Positions 14,354-15,336 of a DNA stretch of 15,336 nucleotides are shown piece after piece. The DNA is from Desulfobacterales bacterium (GTDB lineage Bacteria; Desulfobacterota; Desulfobacteria; Desulfobacterales; UBA5852). The notes under the pieces were generated by a model. It was not told the origin of the DNA and did not search any database. It saw nothing but the letters and a program-made list of their open reading frames with translations. Positions within the stretch are counted from its first letter, which is position 1, and each line of letters begins with the position of its first letter. Location: contig JASJBQ010000090.1 of NCBI GenBank assembly GCA_030066455.1, positions 1 through 15,336 on the forward strand, given 5' to 3'. A program made the translations under genes and the position numbers.

Positions 14354-15250
14354 CTAAATAAACAAAAGGGCTGACCCGCCGACCGCCAGGATGGCGCCAA
14401 CGACATCGCGCGGACCGATTTTTTCTTTCTTGAAAAGCATTGACGGCGGAATGATGAAGATCGGCACCAGGGCGATGATGGTGGCGGCGATACCGACCTG
14501 GGTGTGCTGGACGGCGTAGAGGGAGAGGGACACCCCGACAAAGGGGCCGAAGAACGATCCCAGGGTGGTATAGGCCATGCCGGACCGATGCCGGGTGGCG
14601 TGCACCAGATTGCGCCAGCGGCCGGTGAGGGTGAAAATCAGCACAAAGCCCGCCAGGGCGGCCAGTAGCCGGATATGGTTGGCGGCGAAGGCATCGTAGG
14701 CCCCCATGCCGTATTTGCTGAAAACCAGCCCCACGGCCTGCCCCAAGGCGCCGCCCAGGGCCATCAGGAGACCCGTCAGGGAATAACCGCTGCGGGTGCC
14801 GTCGTTGTTGGCGCGTTTGCCCGTGACGACCATGACGATGCCGGCGGTGGTCAGGAGCATGCCGGTCTGGTCGAGCCGGCTCAGGATTTCACCCAGGAAC
14901 AGCCAGCTGATCAGGGCGCTGATCACGGGGACGAAAGCCATGATCAGGGCCGCAATCCGGGCGCCCACCAGGACGAAGGCCCGGAAAAGGCAGATATCGC
15001 CCAGGGTCAGACCGATCAGACCGGACACGGAGAGCCAGATCCAGTTGTGCGGGCTGGCGTCGAACGGCAACCACAACCCCCGCTGCAGATATCCGAAGAC
15101 GGCCAGAAAGACGGCTGCGATCGCCACGCGCAGGAAATTCACGTTGAGCGAGCCCACGCGCCGCCCCGCGGCTTCGAAGGCCATCATGGTGGCCGTCCAG
15201 GACAGGGCGGTCAACAGGGCGGCGATTTCGCCTGGGCCTGGGTTCAGCAA
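14354..15250 (-). CDS. EamA-domain drug/metabolite transporter (DMT superfamily)
   Basis: This 298-residue inner-membrane protein has about ten membrane helices arranged as two EamA repeats (about 8-142 and 160-298). Repeat one carries GLTLGDICLFRAFVLVGA (93-110) and SALISWLFLGEIL (130-142). Repeat two ends in ATIIALVPIFIIPPSMLFKKE followed by a last helix, the usual position of the closing motif. EamA proteins export or import metabolites such as amino acids; no substrate can be named. The start is a TTG at 15250, supported by GAGGAG six bases upstream on the minus strand. No better ATG exists nearby. It converges on the YkgJ-like gene with repeat copy B in the gap. Confidence 0.88.
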   Translation of the reverse strand: MLNPGPGEIAALLTALSWTATMMAFEAAGRRVGSLNVNFLRVAIAAVFLAVFGYLQRGLWLPFDASPHNWIWLSVSGLIGLTLGDICLFRAFVLVGARIAALIMAFVPVISALISWLFLGEILSRLDQTGMLLTTAGIVMVVTGKRANNDGTRSGYSLTGLLMALGGALGQAVGLVFSKYGMGAYDAFAANHIRLLAALAGFVLIFTLTGRWRNLVHATRHRSGMAYTTLGSFFGPFVGVSLSLYAVQHTQVGIAATIIALVPIFIIPPSMLFKKEKIGPRDVVGAILAVGGSALLFI

Positions 15251-15256
15251 TACACG

Positions 15257-15262
15257 CTCCTC
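15257..15262 (-). promoter_or_regulatory. Ribosome binding site deciding a TTG start
   Basis: Minus-strand GAGGAG lies 6 bases before the TTG at 15250 and justifies the rare start codon of the EamA transporter. The remaining bases to 15336 are too few to show a promoter with confidence. Confidence 0.65.
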
Positions 15263-15336
15263 GTTGTCGGCCAGAGGTGGCCGGATGCAAAACGTATCCG
15301 TCTACCCCCAACACAGGCGAGGTGTCAAGAAGGGTT

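Noticed and set aside
14077..14541. Minus-strand frame with a Gly/Ile run (GVGIGIGVGF)
   Set aside because: The low-complexity run comes from repeat copy B, and the frame crosses the ends of two real genes.

Overview
The window looks like the chromosome of a GC-rich anaerobic Gram-negative bacterium, most likely a Desulfobacterota (Desulfosarcina/Desulfobacter-like) lineage. This is inferred from three genes of types I associate with that group: a 4Fe-4S/DUF3786 protein, a tetrad-less aldo/keto-reductase-like protein, and a response-regulator tail ending in an MGSSPMGIL-type motif. The rest is a mosaic of small independent transcription units. No rRNA, tRNA, CRISPR array or complete insertion sequence is visible.

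Layout. Bases 1-487 are AT-rich and hold only doubtful minus-strand coding scraps. A lipoprotein serine hydrolase (beta-lactamase/esterase fold) follows, then a coiled-coil plus SH3 lipoprotein. The next block is on the minus strand: a 4Fe-4S/DUF3786 protein, and a membrane diguanylate cyclase (dCache-HAMP-GGDEF) with intact active and inhibitory sites. After that come a GIY-YIG nuclease-like protein, an antibiotic-biosynthesis-monooxygenase-fold protein, a convergent AKR-like protein lacking the catalytic tetrad, and a metallo-beta-lactamase-fold hydrolase behind a good promoter and leader hairpin.

Bases 9640-10480 are AT-rich, with a roughly 220-bp palindromic mobile-element-like sequence next to a 5'-truncated response regulator. 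Next is the most coherent system here: two tandem DUF1538 membrane proteins followed by a small PII-like protein, which I read as a two-subunit ion transporter with a dedicated PII-type regulator. The window closes with a DinB-fold protein, a divergent cysteine-rich YkgJ-like protein, and an EamA/DMT exporter.

Two copies of a TATCGG-rich inverted-repeat element of about 95 bp lie in opposite orientations, each in the 3' gap between convergent genes (3448-3544 and 14210-14302). They look like a dispersed REP/BIME-type family. The best second looks are the DUF1538-DUF1538-PII cassette, the repeat family, the palindrome beside the broken response regulator, and the tetrad-less AKR. All function calls rest on motif recognition by eye; no database search was run.
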